Shown here in pieces: positions 53,301 to 60,777 of a stretch of DNA of 64,000 nt (the stretch's first letter is position 1; each line of letters begins with the position of its first letter). The stretch comes from Candidatus Villigracilis vicinus (lineage in GTDB: Bacteria; Chloroflexota; Anaerolineae; Anaerolineales; Villigracilaceae): positions 248,001-312,000 of the forward strand of contig JADKIL010000021.1 in NCBI GenBank assembly GCA_016721315.1. Reading direction: 5' to 3'. Both the position numbers and the translations under genes were made by a program. The notes below the pieces were generated by a model. It was given only the letters and a program-made list of their open reading frames with translations, was not told the origin of the DNA and did not search any database.

Positions 53301-55153
53301 TCAAAGTTGGGCAAGGCGCGAAACCCGGCGAAGGCGGACATCTGCCCGCGCGCAAAGTGACCGACAAAGTGGCGGCGGCTCGCCATGCCCGCAAAGGCGT
53401 GGACTTGATCTCGCCTTCGAACAATCACGATATTTATTCCATTGAAGACCTCGCGCAATTTATCGAAGAGTTGAAGACCATCAACCCGAAGGCGCGTGTG
53501 GCGGTGAAAGTTCCGGTGGTGCCGGGCATCGGCATCATCGCGGTCGGCATTGCCAAAGCCGGAGCCGATATTATTTACCTCACGGGCTTCGACGGCGGGA
53601 CGGGCGCGGCGCGACAACATTCGCTGAAGCATGTCGGCTTGCCTGCTGAAATTGGAATTGTCGAAGCGCATCGCACTTTGACTGAGGCTGGGTTGCGCAA
53701 CGACGTCGAGATCTGGGCTGACGGCGGAGTCCGCACGGCGGCGGACACGGTAAAGTTGATGTGCCTCGGCGCAAATCGCATCGGCTTTGCGACATTGGCG
53801 ATGGTTGCAATGGGTTGTACGATCTGTCGTGACTGTCAGAGCGGGACGTGTCATACGGGTATCACCACCCAAATAGAGTCCAAAGAACAAGCCACAGGTT
53901 TGGGGATTAAGCATTTTGTTCCGCGTGATCTTGAACAAGCTACACAAGCCTTAGTGAATGTCTTCAATGAGTTAGGCGAAAGCGTACGTGAGATCGTGGC
54001 AAAGCTTGGGTTTGAATCGGCACAAGAAATTGTCGGACGTTCAGACCTGCTCTTGCAAGCCTCGCATCACAAACAGATCGACTTAAGCGAAATGCTCATC
54101 CCCGCTGAAGAATATCTTGCCAAACCGATTCCCGTTTCCATCCCTCAGCAAGAAGCGTTGACCATTGACCGTGGTCCGCTGCACCGACCGCGCAATCATC
54201 TCACCACTGTCATCTCGAATTTGGTCATGGAAAGTTTTACGACCCACAAACAAGATGCCATTCTCTTCGAAGATGACAAGGTCACGCCTGTAGACCGTGC
54301 CCTCGGCACTCATCTCACCGGCGCGATGACCCGCTTCCGCAACAACTGGAGTTGGTCACCGGGTCACGGCGGCATGGGCGGCAACCGCGAGACCTGGCGT
54401 TTGCCCATTCAAGATGTCGAGTCAGATGCGGTTCCGCGCACGAATTTGCACTTTACCAGCAGCTCCGTGCCCGGCAATGGACTTGGCGCATACAATGCCG
54501 ACCCGGTTCACATCCTCGTGGAAGGCGGCGCACAAGATGGCGTGGCAAAAGGCATCTCTGGCGGACGTGTGGTCATCATGAAAGGCTACAACCACAACGG
54601 CATCCTGATCGATGGCTCGGTTGGGAAGAGTCTTGCTTATGGCGGCACGGGCGGCGTGGTCGTTGTGCAAGGCAACGCGGACTCACGCGCGTGCGTGCGC
54701 CTCTCCGGCGCCGATGTCATCATCGGCGGCGAGATCAACAAACCGCTCAATGACAGCCTCGGTTTTATCGGGGCGCGTGCCAACGTCAAAGGCTTTTTGT
54801 GCGAATATATGACCTCCGGACGTGTGCTCGTGCTCGGTGACCCCGGTCCGTGGATGTGCGCAGGCATGACCGGCGGCGTATTGTATCTACGATTGCAGCC
54901 GCACTTACACTTTGACTATCCCGCCATTCAACGCCGACTCGCCAAGGGCGCAAAAGTCTCTGTACAAGCCGTGGATGATGCCGACTTCCAAAACTTGCAG
55001 CACCTGCTCACTATCTATGCTGAAGAGTTGCGTCAGAATCATCAAGGCGATGAAGCTGATAATGCATTGGGTTTGTTGATCGATTGGAAGAATACATTTA
55101 TCCGCGTCGTACCGGAAGGTTTACAAGAAGATCAGCGATTCGCAACTGAATAA
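50390..55153 (+). CDS. gltB: Glutamate synthase, large subunit (ferredoxin or NADPH type)
   Basis: The 1587-residue protein has a type 2 glutamine amidotransferase domain starting at Cys29 (RDACALVAAV; the first 28 residues would be a propeptide), with HNGEINTIARLR near 246. A central linking domain (near 470-770) follows. The FMN/3Fe-4S synthase domain (about 870-1240) has LLGKYPFHRGIQIASGRFG and the cluster cysteines Cys1143, Cys1149 and Cys1154. A C-terminal beta-helix (GGHGGMGGNRE, GISGGRVVIMKG) completes it. It makes two glutamates from glutamine and 2-oxoglutarate. No small subunit (gltD) is in the window. It is divergent from homocitrate synthase. Confidence 0.96.
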   Translation: MDKEPFQQRSFNWLTSQDVKSWLDERDACALVAAVRKDGVATHGNLKRALAALSIMGHRAGEVNGEGDGVGVMTDIPRILWSHALEQEGKPGWLAEDRRFFVGHLMIPNTETDLAAAKEKVLLLFKGKGIDLLLERPMLTRPQALGKMARQQVPYLWQVAGVVSNGPLENVERTLFSLALEIEKNTDVSIASLSSNVVVYKVRGSSETLYQYYPDLRNPAFTTAITIGHARYSTNTATSFERVQPFSLLGHNGEINTIARLREQSQMLGVDLPVGGSDSQDLDRLLSTLIHHYHFSLTEAMELAFPPILTEVEKLPPELQTIYKYYRQALGPFAQGPAGIISRFGDECVFSVDALGLRPLWFGDTEKEYFFSSEKGVYHLDTMQTDPIPLSPGEKMRLRIHRERNVEVFDYPAIQQRMLKLTTRRFGSLETLNKRLTHIANEVTAPLSPPTTVPALDNRLSAFGWGREDREWVQELANNGSDPIGSLGYDGPLAPLSSERQNIADYFKEAVAVVTNPAIDREREAEHFSTQVVIGSRPPLLPNQLDDDVTFTLESPIVLDYPITDEGLLAEIASTQGGITLNNLLSHFSPKGIARLLAITFPGESTPQALDRLAQSAVDAARGGAQLILLEDTYAFENGNGWLDPILAVGIVDKALRKSFAAYEPHDPQPTPLSRDDKGKIDFGLVSIADSVNLRRRAALAIRSGAIRHLHDVILTLGMGADVVVPYLLFEAAFKEKTEVVDEIKSKLKNTLKALRSGIEKTTSTMGIHEARGYGRLFASIGLGAEVASALGTPNHGGSANGGLQWADIDAEIEKRAQSYHSAGRGDLARVNHFYPKVWKAAGKLGKGEAGSGEYEAHVESTAKANPISLRHILEFRPNESDIQKEKVDTGITSHSLPFLIASMSFGSQGEIAYRAYAEAAFRLNMLSVNGEGGEIRDLLGKYPFHRGIQIASGRFGITAETINSSNLIEIKVGQGAKPGEGGHLPARKVTDKVAAARHARKGVDLISPSNNHDIYSIEDLAQFIEELKTINPKARVAVKVPVVPGIGIIAVGIAKAGADIIYLTGFDGGTGAARQHSLKHVGLPAEIGIVEAHRTLTEAGLRNDVEIWADGGVRTAADTVKLMCLGANRIGFATLAMVAMGCTICRDCQSGTCHTGITTQIESKEQATGLGIKHFVPRDLEQATQALVNVFNELGESVREIVAKLGFESAQEIVGRSDLLLQASHHKQIDLSEMLIPAEEYLAKPIPVSIPQQEALTIDRGPLHRPRNHLTTVISNLVMESFTTHKQDAILFEDDKVTPVDRALGTHLTGAMTRFRNNWSWSPGHGGMGGNRETWRLPIQDVESDAVPRTNLHFTSSSVPGNGLGAYNADPVHILVEGGAQDGVAKGISGGRVVIMKGYNHNGILIDGSVGKSLAYGGTGGVVVVQGNADSRACVRLSGADVIIGGEINKPLNDSLGFIGARANVKGFLCEYMTSGRVLVLGDPGPWMCAGMTGGVLYLRLQPHLHFDYPAIQRRLAKGAKVSVQAVDDADFQNLQHLLTIYAEELRQNHQGDEADNALGLLIDWKNTFIRVVPEGLQEDQRFATE

Positions 55154-55167
55154 ATAAAATTCTTTTC

Positions 55168-55222
55168 ATCCACGAAGAACACGAATAAAAAATTCGTGTT
55201 CTTCGTGGATTCTTTTTTTTCT
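55168..55222 (+). terminator. Intrinsic terminator after gltB
   Basis: A 19-bp perfect stem (ATCCACGAAGAACACGAAT and complement, loop AAAAA) is followed by TTCTTTTTTTT. The stem resembles a palindromic CCACGAAG-type repeat seen in many genomes. Confidence 0.92.
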
Positions 55223-55265
55223 ATTAATGAATGCTCCATTTGGGTAATACCTTCAGTTTCAAAAT

Positions 55266-55283
55266 AACCCATGCGGGGAATAG
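55266..55283 (+). promoter_or_regulatory. Candidate nitrogen-regulon operator upstream of the ArsB/NhaD-type gene
   Basis: AACCCATGCGGGGAATAG aligns without gaps to the gltB and glnA copies (14-bp core ACCC-N4-GGG plus RTAG). Its end is 69 bases before the ATG. A second, half-degenerate site, CCATTTGGGTAATA, lies at 55236-55249. Confidence 0.55.
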
Positions 55284-55352
55284 TAATGCCGTCTCAAATC
55301 CATAGAATAAACACAATCGTCTGGTCATCTATGCAAGTTGAAAGAGGCAGCC

Positions 55353-56657
55353 ATGATACTTACCGTAATCATTTTCGTTCTGGCATACATTTTTATTGCA
55401 ACCGAAAAGTTCCCTCGTCATTGGGTGGCTCTCATCGGTGGTGGGTTGCTGATCGTTTTTGGTATCTTAAGTCCAAAGGAAGCCTTCGGCTATATCAACT
55501 GGGAAACCCTCGGCTTATTGGCTGGCATGTTCACGCTTGTCTCCATCCTCGAAGAAGCGGGGTTCTTCAAATGGCTGGCAATGCGCGCCTTGAAAAAATT
55601 CGATTATCACCCTGTATCGCTGTTCGTGATCCTGATCGTCTTCGCCGCGATCATGTCCATGTTCATGGATAGCATTACTGTGATGCTTTTTCTCTCCGCC
55701 CTCACGCTTCAACTTGGGCGGTTGCTGAAACTCGACCCCGTGCCTTTGGTCATCGCTGAAGTCTGCGCCGCCAACACAGGCGGATCCGCCACCCTCGTGG
55801 GCGACCCACCCAATGTCATCCTTGGCACCACACTTGGCTTCAACTTTACCGATTTCGCCACACATACCGGACCGATCTCACTCATTGCATCCTTGCTTTT
55901 GCTGGGTATGTTCTATCTAACAAATCGTAAAGCGCTGAAGAACGCACATGATCTGTTGAACGAAGAAACCATCAACGAGATCGAGGAACTGCACAAGGAA
56001 CCCATGCATGCCCACATGACCCGCATCGGGTTGACCTTTTTCGCCTTTGCCGTGTTCCTATTGATCTTTCACACCCCTTTAAGCCGCGCACTCGGGTTTC
56101 ACATCAATGCCGCAATGGCAGCCTTAATCCCTGCCGCACTGGCGTTGATCTTCATGCAAAATAATGACCGCAAGAAAACTTTGCTCAAGGTGGATGGGGA
56201 AAGCATCCTCTTCTTCGCCGGGCTATTCGTACTGATCGGCGGACTGGAAAAAATGCAACTCTTTGAACAACTTGCGATCAGTCTATCCAACTGGGCGGCG
56301 GACGATCACGGAGCGATGGTCATGGCTCTGCATTGGGTACCCGGTCTCGCCAGCGGCATAGTGGATAACGTTCCGCTTGCACTTGGGATGAGCTATGTGC
56401 TCAAAGATCTGGCACAAATGCCCGGCGCGCCCGCCCTGGCTCTCATGGTCTGGTCGTTGGCATTGGGCGTCAACCTTGGCGGCAACCTGACCCCCATCGG
56501 CGCCTCCGCAAATGTGGTGGCATATTCATTCATGGAAAAAAATCACGGCTCCATCGGCTGGAAGCGCTGGTTGACAGTCGCAGTTCCGCCCACGCTGGCG
56601 ATCATGATCTTTGCATCCTTTAGCGTGTTATTCAAAGGACAGATTGGTTGGTTCTAA
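55353..56657 (+). CDS. ArsB/NhaD-type ion transporter (SLC13/IT superfamily)
   Basis: The 434-residue protein has about 11-12 membrane helices. Key blocks are NWETLGLLAGMFTLVSILEEAGFF near 50, CAANTGGSATLVGDPPNVILG near 138-158 (the hallmark first hairpin), GIVDNVPLALGMSYVL near 333 and NLGGNLTPIGASANVVAYS near 377-395. The family includes arsenite, Na+/H+ and dicarboxylate carriers, so the substrate cannot be named. It lies between gltB and amt and shares their candidate operator, so a role in nitrogen or carbon-acid balance is inferred. GAGG lies before the ATG at 55353; a TTG at 55338 is rejected. Confidence 0.85.
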   Translation: MILTVIIFVLAYIFIATEKFPRHWVALIGGGLLIVFGILSPKEAFGYINWETLGLLAGMFTLVSILEEAGFFKWLAMRALKKFDYHPVSLFVILIVFAAIMSMFMDSITVMLFLSALTLQLGRLLKLDPVPLVIAEVCAANTGGSATLVGDPPNVILGTTLGFNFTDFATHTGPISLIASLLLLGMFYLTNRKALKNAHDLLNEETINEIEELHKEPMHAHMTRIGLTFFAFAVFLLIFHTPLSRALGFHINAAMAALIPAALALIFMQNNDRKKTLLKVDGESILFFAGLFVLIGGLEKMQLFEQLAISLSNWAADDHGAMVMALHWVPGLASGIVDNVPLALGMSYVLKDLAQMPGAPALALMVWSLALGVNLGGNLTPIGASANVVAYSFMEKNHGSIGWKRWLTVAVPPTLAIMIFASFSVLFKGQIGWF

Positions 56658-56662
56658 ATTTT

Positions 56663-56697
56663 CTGTTCATGTTGGGTTTAGCTCTCAATATGAACAG
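56663..56697 (+). promoter_or_regulatory. Short hairpin between the transporter gene and amt
   Basis: CTGTTCAT (56663-56670) and ATGAACAG (56690-56697) pair with a 19-base loop in the 65-base gap. It may modulate amt expression or be a processing site; there is no T tract. Confidence 0.45.
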
Positions 56698-56722
56698 GTC
56701 TAATAAAGAGGAGAAAAGAATA

Positions 56723-58312
56723 ATGAAAGGCTTAAAAAATCGCTGGTTATACACTCTCATGTTCACCTTGTTCATGGCGCTTGTCGTTGTAACGCCCGTC
56801 TTCGCCGACGACGGCGGCCCGACCGCCGAGCAGGTGAACGACCTTACACTGGGTCTTAACATCTTTTGGATGATCCTCGGTGGTTTCATGGTCTTCTTCA
56901 TGCAGGCGGGTTTCGCGCTGGTTGAAGCCGGCTTCACCCGCAACAAGAATGTTGCCCACACCATGATGATGAATATTATGGTCTTTTGTATCGGCGCGGT
57001 AGGCTATTGGTTAACCGGCTTTGCCTTCCAATTTGGCGGCGTCAATTTGCCCTACCCCGAAGTGAGCACTGCCGGAGCCATTGCCGGTGAATGGGCTCAC
57101 TCGCCCATCACCCTCGGTGATTGGAGCGGTCAGCTCATCACGCCGTTGATCCGCTTTGGTCAACATGGCTTCCTGGGCGGCAGCGGCTTCCTGCTTACTG
57201 GTCTGGGAGCAAACACCGGCGTACTGGCATTCTTCCTATTTCAGATGGTCTTTATGGATACAGCTGCGACCATTCCCACCGGCTCGATGGCAGAACGCTT
57301 GAAGTTCATTGGCTTTGTCTTGATGGGACTTTGGGTCAGTATGTTCATTTACCCCGTCGCCGCGGGATGGGTTTGGGGTGGCGGCTGGCTCCAGAATATC
57401 GGTCGCAGCCTTGGGCTTGGGAATGGAGCCGTTGACTTCGCAGGCTCGGGCCCCGTTCACATGATCGGCGGTGCGATTGCCCTGGCAGGTGCGATCGTGA
57501 TCGGTCCACGCATTGGCAAGTTCAATAAAGATGGCTCTGCCAATACCATTCCAGGTCATAACTTATCCCTCGGTGTACTTGGAACCATCATCCTCTTCTT
57601 CGGTTGGTTTGGTTTCAACCCCGGTTCATCCCTCGGTTTTGTTGGCGCCTTCCGTGACCTGGCTGTAATTGCCGCCATTAACACTTTGATGGCGGGCGCT
57701 GCTGGCGGTGTTTCCGCCATGACATATGCCTGGCTGTTCGGCGCCTCCAAAAAACCTGATCCAGCCCTTTCGGTCAACGGGGTGTTGGCGGGTCTGGTTG
57801 CCATCACTGCACCTTGTGCCTTTGTAGATGTATGGGCTGCAGTTGTGATCGGTTTGATCGCAGGTGTGTTGGTATGTTTTGCTACCGCCTGGCTCGATGC
57901 GTGGAAGATCGACGACCCTGTCGGTGCAGTTCCGGTTCACCTCTTCAACGGAGCCTGGGGTGTGTTGGCAGTGGGCATCTTTGCCAATGGCAACCCTGCA
58001 ACCGCCGCGTGGAATGGTGTGGAATCTGCGGTAACAGGCTTACTCTATGGCGGTACCACTCAAATCCTTGCCCAGTTTCTCGAAGTGCTCAGCCTCTTTG
58101 TTTTTGTGTTCGGTCTATCTTTCGCCTTCTTCAAACTACTTGCCGCATTGAAGGTCCTGCGTGTCTCACGTGAAGTGGAGCTACAGGGGCTGGACATGCC
58201 TGAAATGGGCGTGTTGGGTTACCCAGTAGATTGGGAGCCCAGTACAGATGCGCTTGGCGATGACTTGAAAAGCGTTATGCCAAAAGGCGCAGTAGGCTCC
58301 CCCGCCGACTAA
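56723..58312 (+). CDS. amt: Ammonium transporter
   Basis: The 529-residue protein has a signal peptide (about 1-30) and eleven membrane helices. It has the family segment GSGPVHMIGGAIALAGAIVIGPR near 245 and the conserved twin-His second site in VPVHLFNGAWGVLA near 405. GGFMVFFMQAGFALVEAGF near 58 is the usual first block. It is a trimeric NH4+/NH3 channel in the inner membrane. The start at 56723 follows AGAGGAG. It is 65 bases after the ArsB/NhaD-type gene and ends before a terminator, so those two are one unit. No P-II gene is next to it. Confidence 0.96.
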   Translation: MKGLKNRWLYTLMFTLFMALVVVTPVFADDGGPTAEQVNDLTLGLNIFWMILGGFMVFFMQAGFALVEAGFTRNKNVAHTMMMNIMVFCIGAVGYWLTGFAFQFGGVNLPYPEVSTAGAIAGEWAHSPITLGDWSGQLITPLIRFGQHGFLGGSGFLLTGLGANTGVLAFFLFQMVFMDTAATIPTGSMAERLKFIGFVLMGLWVSMFIYPVAAGWVWGGGWLQNIGRSLGLGNGAVDFAGSGPVHMIGGAIALAGAIVIGPRIGKFNKDGSANTIPGHNLSLGVLGTIILFFGWFGFNPGSSLGFVGAFRDLAVIAAINTLMAGAAGGVSAMTYAWLFGASKKPDPALSVNGVLAGLVAITAPCAFVDVWAAVVIGLIAGVLVCFATAWLDAWKIDDPVGAVPVHLFNGAWGVLAVGIFANGNPATAAWNGVESAVTGLLYGGTTQILAQFLEVLSLFVFVFGLSFAFFKLLAALKVLRVSREVELQGLDMPEMGVLGYPVDWEPSTDALGDDLKSVMPKGAVGSPAD

Positions 58313-58355
58313 TCCTTGCTATTCTCCCCTCCTTGGTGTGTTCCCGTAAGGGACG

Positions 58356-58396
58356 AAAAGAATGGATAGGTACGCAACAACCTGTCCATTCTTTTT
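58356..58396 (+). terminator. Intrinsic terminator after amt
   Basis: AAAAGAATGGATAGG pairs with CCTGTCCATTCTTTT (one G-T pair) around a 10-base loop, then TTTTTG. It lies between amt and the glnA operator. Confidence 0.85.
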
Positions 58397-58406
58397 GTTT
58401 TAAGTG

Positions 58407-58424
58407 TACCCATTTGGGTAATAG
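58407..58424 (+). promoter_or_regulatory. Candidate nitrogen-regulon operator upstream of glnA
   Basis: TACCCATTTGGGTAATAG is the most symmetrical copy after gltB's (TACCC-N4-GGGTA). It ends 70 bases before the glnA ATG. Its TAATAG could also serve as a -10 with TTGTTT 18 bases upstream. Confidence 0.6.
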
Positions 58425-58494
58425 ACCACCCCTCCCCCCACCTCCTATAATCCCGCAATCACAAAAACAAATCAAAAGTAAGGAGAACTCATTC

Positions 58495-59901
58495 ATGGCT
58501 AAATCAGTCAAAGAAGTTTTGGAATTGGCAAAAGGCGTTCAGGTCGTAGACCTGCGCTTCATTGATCTCCCCGGCACCTGGCAGCACTTTACCATGCCCG
58601 TTCAGCGCCTGACGGAAGATTTTTTCAAGGAAGGCATCCCCTTCGACGGCTCCTCCATCCGCGGCTTCCAGGAAATTCATGAATCGGACATGCTGCTCAA
58701 GGCAGACCCCGATACCGCATTTGTTGACCCGACCGCTGAAACTCCCACTTTGGTTGTCTCTTGCAACGTGTTCGACCCGATCACAGAAGAAGCTTATTCC
58801 CGCGATCCCCGCTATGTAGCCCAAAAGGCTGAAGCGTACGCCAAAAGCACGGGTCTCGCCGACACAGTCTACTTTGCGCCTGAGGCGGAATTTTTCGTCT
58901 TCGATGGCATCCGCTATACATCCACCCCGCATGAATCCGCGTTCTCCATCGAGTCTGAAGAAGGCTGGTGGAGCAGCAATCGTGAAGGCAGCAAGGGCGG
59001 ACAGATCCAGCCCAAGCGCGGTTACTTCCCGACCTCCCCGACCGATACCCTGCAGGAACTGCGCAACAAGTTCATGCTCGCCATGCAAGCCGCCGGCGTG
59101 CAGATGGACTTACACCACCATGAAGTTGCCACCGCTGGTCAGAGCGAAATGAGCATGACCTTCACCACGCTCACCCGCATGGCAGATGACCTCCTGCTTT
59201 ACAAGTACATCATCAAGAACGTCGCTCGCAAGTACGGCAAGACCGTGACCTTCATGCCCAAGCCCATCTTTGGTGACAACGGCTCCGGTATGCACGTTCA
59301 CTCCTCCATGTGGAAAGACGGCAAGAACGTCTTCTACGATGAAAAGGGCTACGCGGGTCTTTCCCAGACTGCCAAGTACTACATCGGTGGTTTGCTCAAG
59401 CACGCTCCTGCGCTTCTCGCGATCACCTCTCCCACTACAAACTCCTACCGCCGCCTCGTGCCCGGTTACGAAGCACCCGTGAACATCGCCTACTCTCAGC
59501 GCAACCGCTCCGCGATCTGCCGCATTCCTGCCACCAAAAGCTGGAAAGCCAAGCGCGTTGAGTTCCGCGCACCCGATGCCACCGCCAACCCCTATCTCGC
59601 ATTCTCTGCCATTCTTATGGCGGGTATCGACGGTATCTTGAACAAGATCGACCCCGGTGAGCCCAAGGACGTGGACCTGTACGAACTGCCCGCCGCTGAA
59701 AAGGCGCTCATCAAGCAGGTGCCTTCCAGCCTCGATGCCGTGCTCAATGCTCTCGAAGCCGATCACGAATTCCTGCTCAAGGGCGGCGTGTTCACCCCCG
59801 ACCTGCTCGAGGAATACATCAAGTACAAGCGCACCAATGAAGTGGACGCCATTCGCCTGCGTCCGACCCCGCACGAATACGTTATGTACTTCGATGCCTA
59901 A
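58495..59901 (+). CDS. glnA: Glutamine synthetase, type I
   Basis: The 468-residue length fits GSI. It has FDGSSIRGFQEIHESDM near 48-64, PEAEFFVFD near 130, HHHEVATAGQSEM near 206 (metal and ATP binding), FGDNGSGMHVHSS near 263 and the Asp/Glu NRSAICRIP near 340. The adenylylation-type Tyr is in DVDLYELP near 396, so activity may be controlled by adenylylation. It makes glutamine from glutamate, NH3 and ATP as a dodecamer. AAGGAG precedes the ATG at 58495. Its upstream region holds the shared operator candidate. Confidence 0.97.
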   Translation: MAKSVKEVLELAKGVQVVDLRFIDLPGTWQHFTMPVQRLTEDFFKEGIPFDGSSIRGFQEIHESDMLLKADPDTAFVDPTAETPTLVVSCNVFDPITEEAYSRDPRYVAQKAEAYAKSTGLADTVYFAPEAEFFVFDGIRYTSTPHESAFSIESEEGWWSSNREGSKGGQIQPKRGYFPTSPTDTLQELRNKFMLAMQAAGVQMDLHHHEVATAGQSEMSMTFTTLTRMADDLLLYKYIIKNVARKYGKTVTFMPKPIFGDNGSGMHVHSSMWKDGKNVFYDEKGYAGLSQTAKYYIGGLLKHAPALLAITSPTTNSYRRLVPGYEAPVNIAYSQRNRSAICRIPATKSWKAKRVEFRAPDATANPYLAFSAILMAGIDGILNKIDPGEPKDVDLYELPAAEKALIKQVPSSLDAVLNALEADHEFLLKGGVFTPDLLEEYIKYKRTNEVDAIRLRPTPHEYVMYFDA

Positions 59902-59929
59902 TTTGCACCACTGATCTCGCTTCACCGCC

Positions 59930-59980
59930 CGCCGACAGTTGGTTGCTGAACTTGGGTATGCAGCTGGCTGTCGGCGTTTT
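59930..59980 (+). terminator. Probable terminator after glnA
   Basis: CGCCGACAG (59930-59938) and CTGTCGGCG (59968-59976) form a 9-bp stem with a partly paired loop, followed by TTTT. Confidence 0.7.
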
Positions 59981-59986
59981 CAACCT

Positions 59987-60047
59987 ATGGGTGTGTCGTA
60001 CCAATATTATTCAGCATCCTTCAATCTGTCTGGTACGACACACCCAT
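59987..60047 (+). repeat. Perfect 17-bp inverted repeat ATGGGTGTGTCGTACCA
   Basis: The arms at 59987-60003 and 60031-60047 are exact complements with a 27-base spacer. No T-tract follows. It lies just upstream of the LysE-type gene and may be a regulatory site or a mobile palindromic element. Confidence 0.7.
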
Positions 60048-60055
60048 CTTCAAAT

Positions 60056-60682
60056 ATGACCCCACTTCTCATTTCCTCCTTTTTTCTTGCGCTCTCCTTT
60101 TGCGCCCCTCCCGGAGTCATCACCGCAGAGACATTTCGTCGCGGCTCTGCCAGAGGATTCTTCCCTGCTTTATTTGTGCAGCTTGGGTCCCTTATCGGTG
60201 ATACCACCTGGGCATTGATCGCGCTGACAGGGCTGGCATTCCTCATTCAGAACACCCTTGCCAGAACCATCCTAAGCCTAATCGGCATTTTTTTGATGGT
60301 CAAACTCGCCTGGGATGCGCTCAAGGATGCCCGCCACGGCAAAGGATTGGATGTGTCTGAATCCAGATCCAACCGCGGCGATTTTGCCAGCGGCGCATTC
60401 CTCTCGCTTGGCAACCCAATGAACATCGTTTTCTGGACCGGGCTCGGCACCAGCGTGTTTGCCTCCATCTCTGGTGGACCAGAACCAATCCATTTCGCAA
60501 TTTTCTTCGCCGGATTTCTTTCCGGCGCCATCCTGTGGTGCTTCGTCATGGCAGGTCTGGTTGCCTGGGGCAGGCAATGGATGACGGGAACCTTCTTCCG
60601 CTTCCTCAATGCTGCCTGTGGATTAATTCTTTTCTACTTTGCGTTTCAGCTTGGTTTACAAACCGTGCAAAGCTTTATTTAA
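60056..60682 (+). CDS. LysE/RhtB-family exporter
   Basis: The 208-residue protein has six membrane helices. The first block contains the family's CAPPGVITAETFRRG (about 16-30) in place of the usual PGP motif, and a later LSLGNPMNIVFWTGLG (near 113) matches the LysE pattern NP. It is expected to export amino acids or related amines. The ATG at 60056 has no strong ribosome binding site and lies just past a 17-bp inverted repeat. Confidence 0.85.
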   Translation: MTPLLISSFFLALSFCAPPGVITAETFRRGSARGFFPALFVQLGSLIGDTTWALIALTGLAFLIQNTLARTILSLIGIFLMVKLAWDALKDARHGKGLDVSESRSNRGDFASGAFLSLGNPMNIVFWTGLGTSVFASISGGPEPIHFAIFFAGFLSGAILWCFVMAGLVAWGRQWMTGTFFRFLNAACGLILFYFAFQLGLQTVQSFI

Positions 60683-60777
60683 AGATCACGTAGGGGCAAG
60701 GTCTCTCCGCCCCATTTTCATCCGCCACCCGCCATGAAGTACAATCGCCTTAACTAAATCTCTTGAACTCACACTCC

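Noticed and set aside
53111..53947. Long minus-strand open frame (278 codons) opposite gltB
   Set aside because: It is antisense to the highly conserved FMN domain of glutamate synthase and has a composition of a codon-bias shadow, with no recognisable domain.
50309..58424. GlnR or NtrC boxes as an explanation for the nitrogen-gene motif
   Set aside because: The sites lack the GTNAC-N6 pattern of GlnR and the TGCAC/GTGCA arms of NtrC, and there is no -24/-12 sigma-54 promoter.
59110..59925. Minus-strand open frame (271 codons) opposite glnA
   Set aside because: Antisense to the conserved catalytic core of glutamine synthetase; Gly/His/Val-rich shadow sequence without a start signal.
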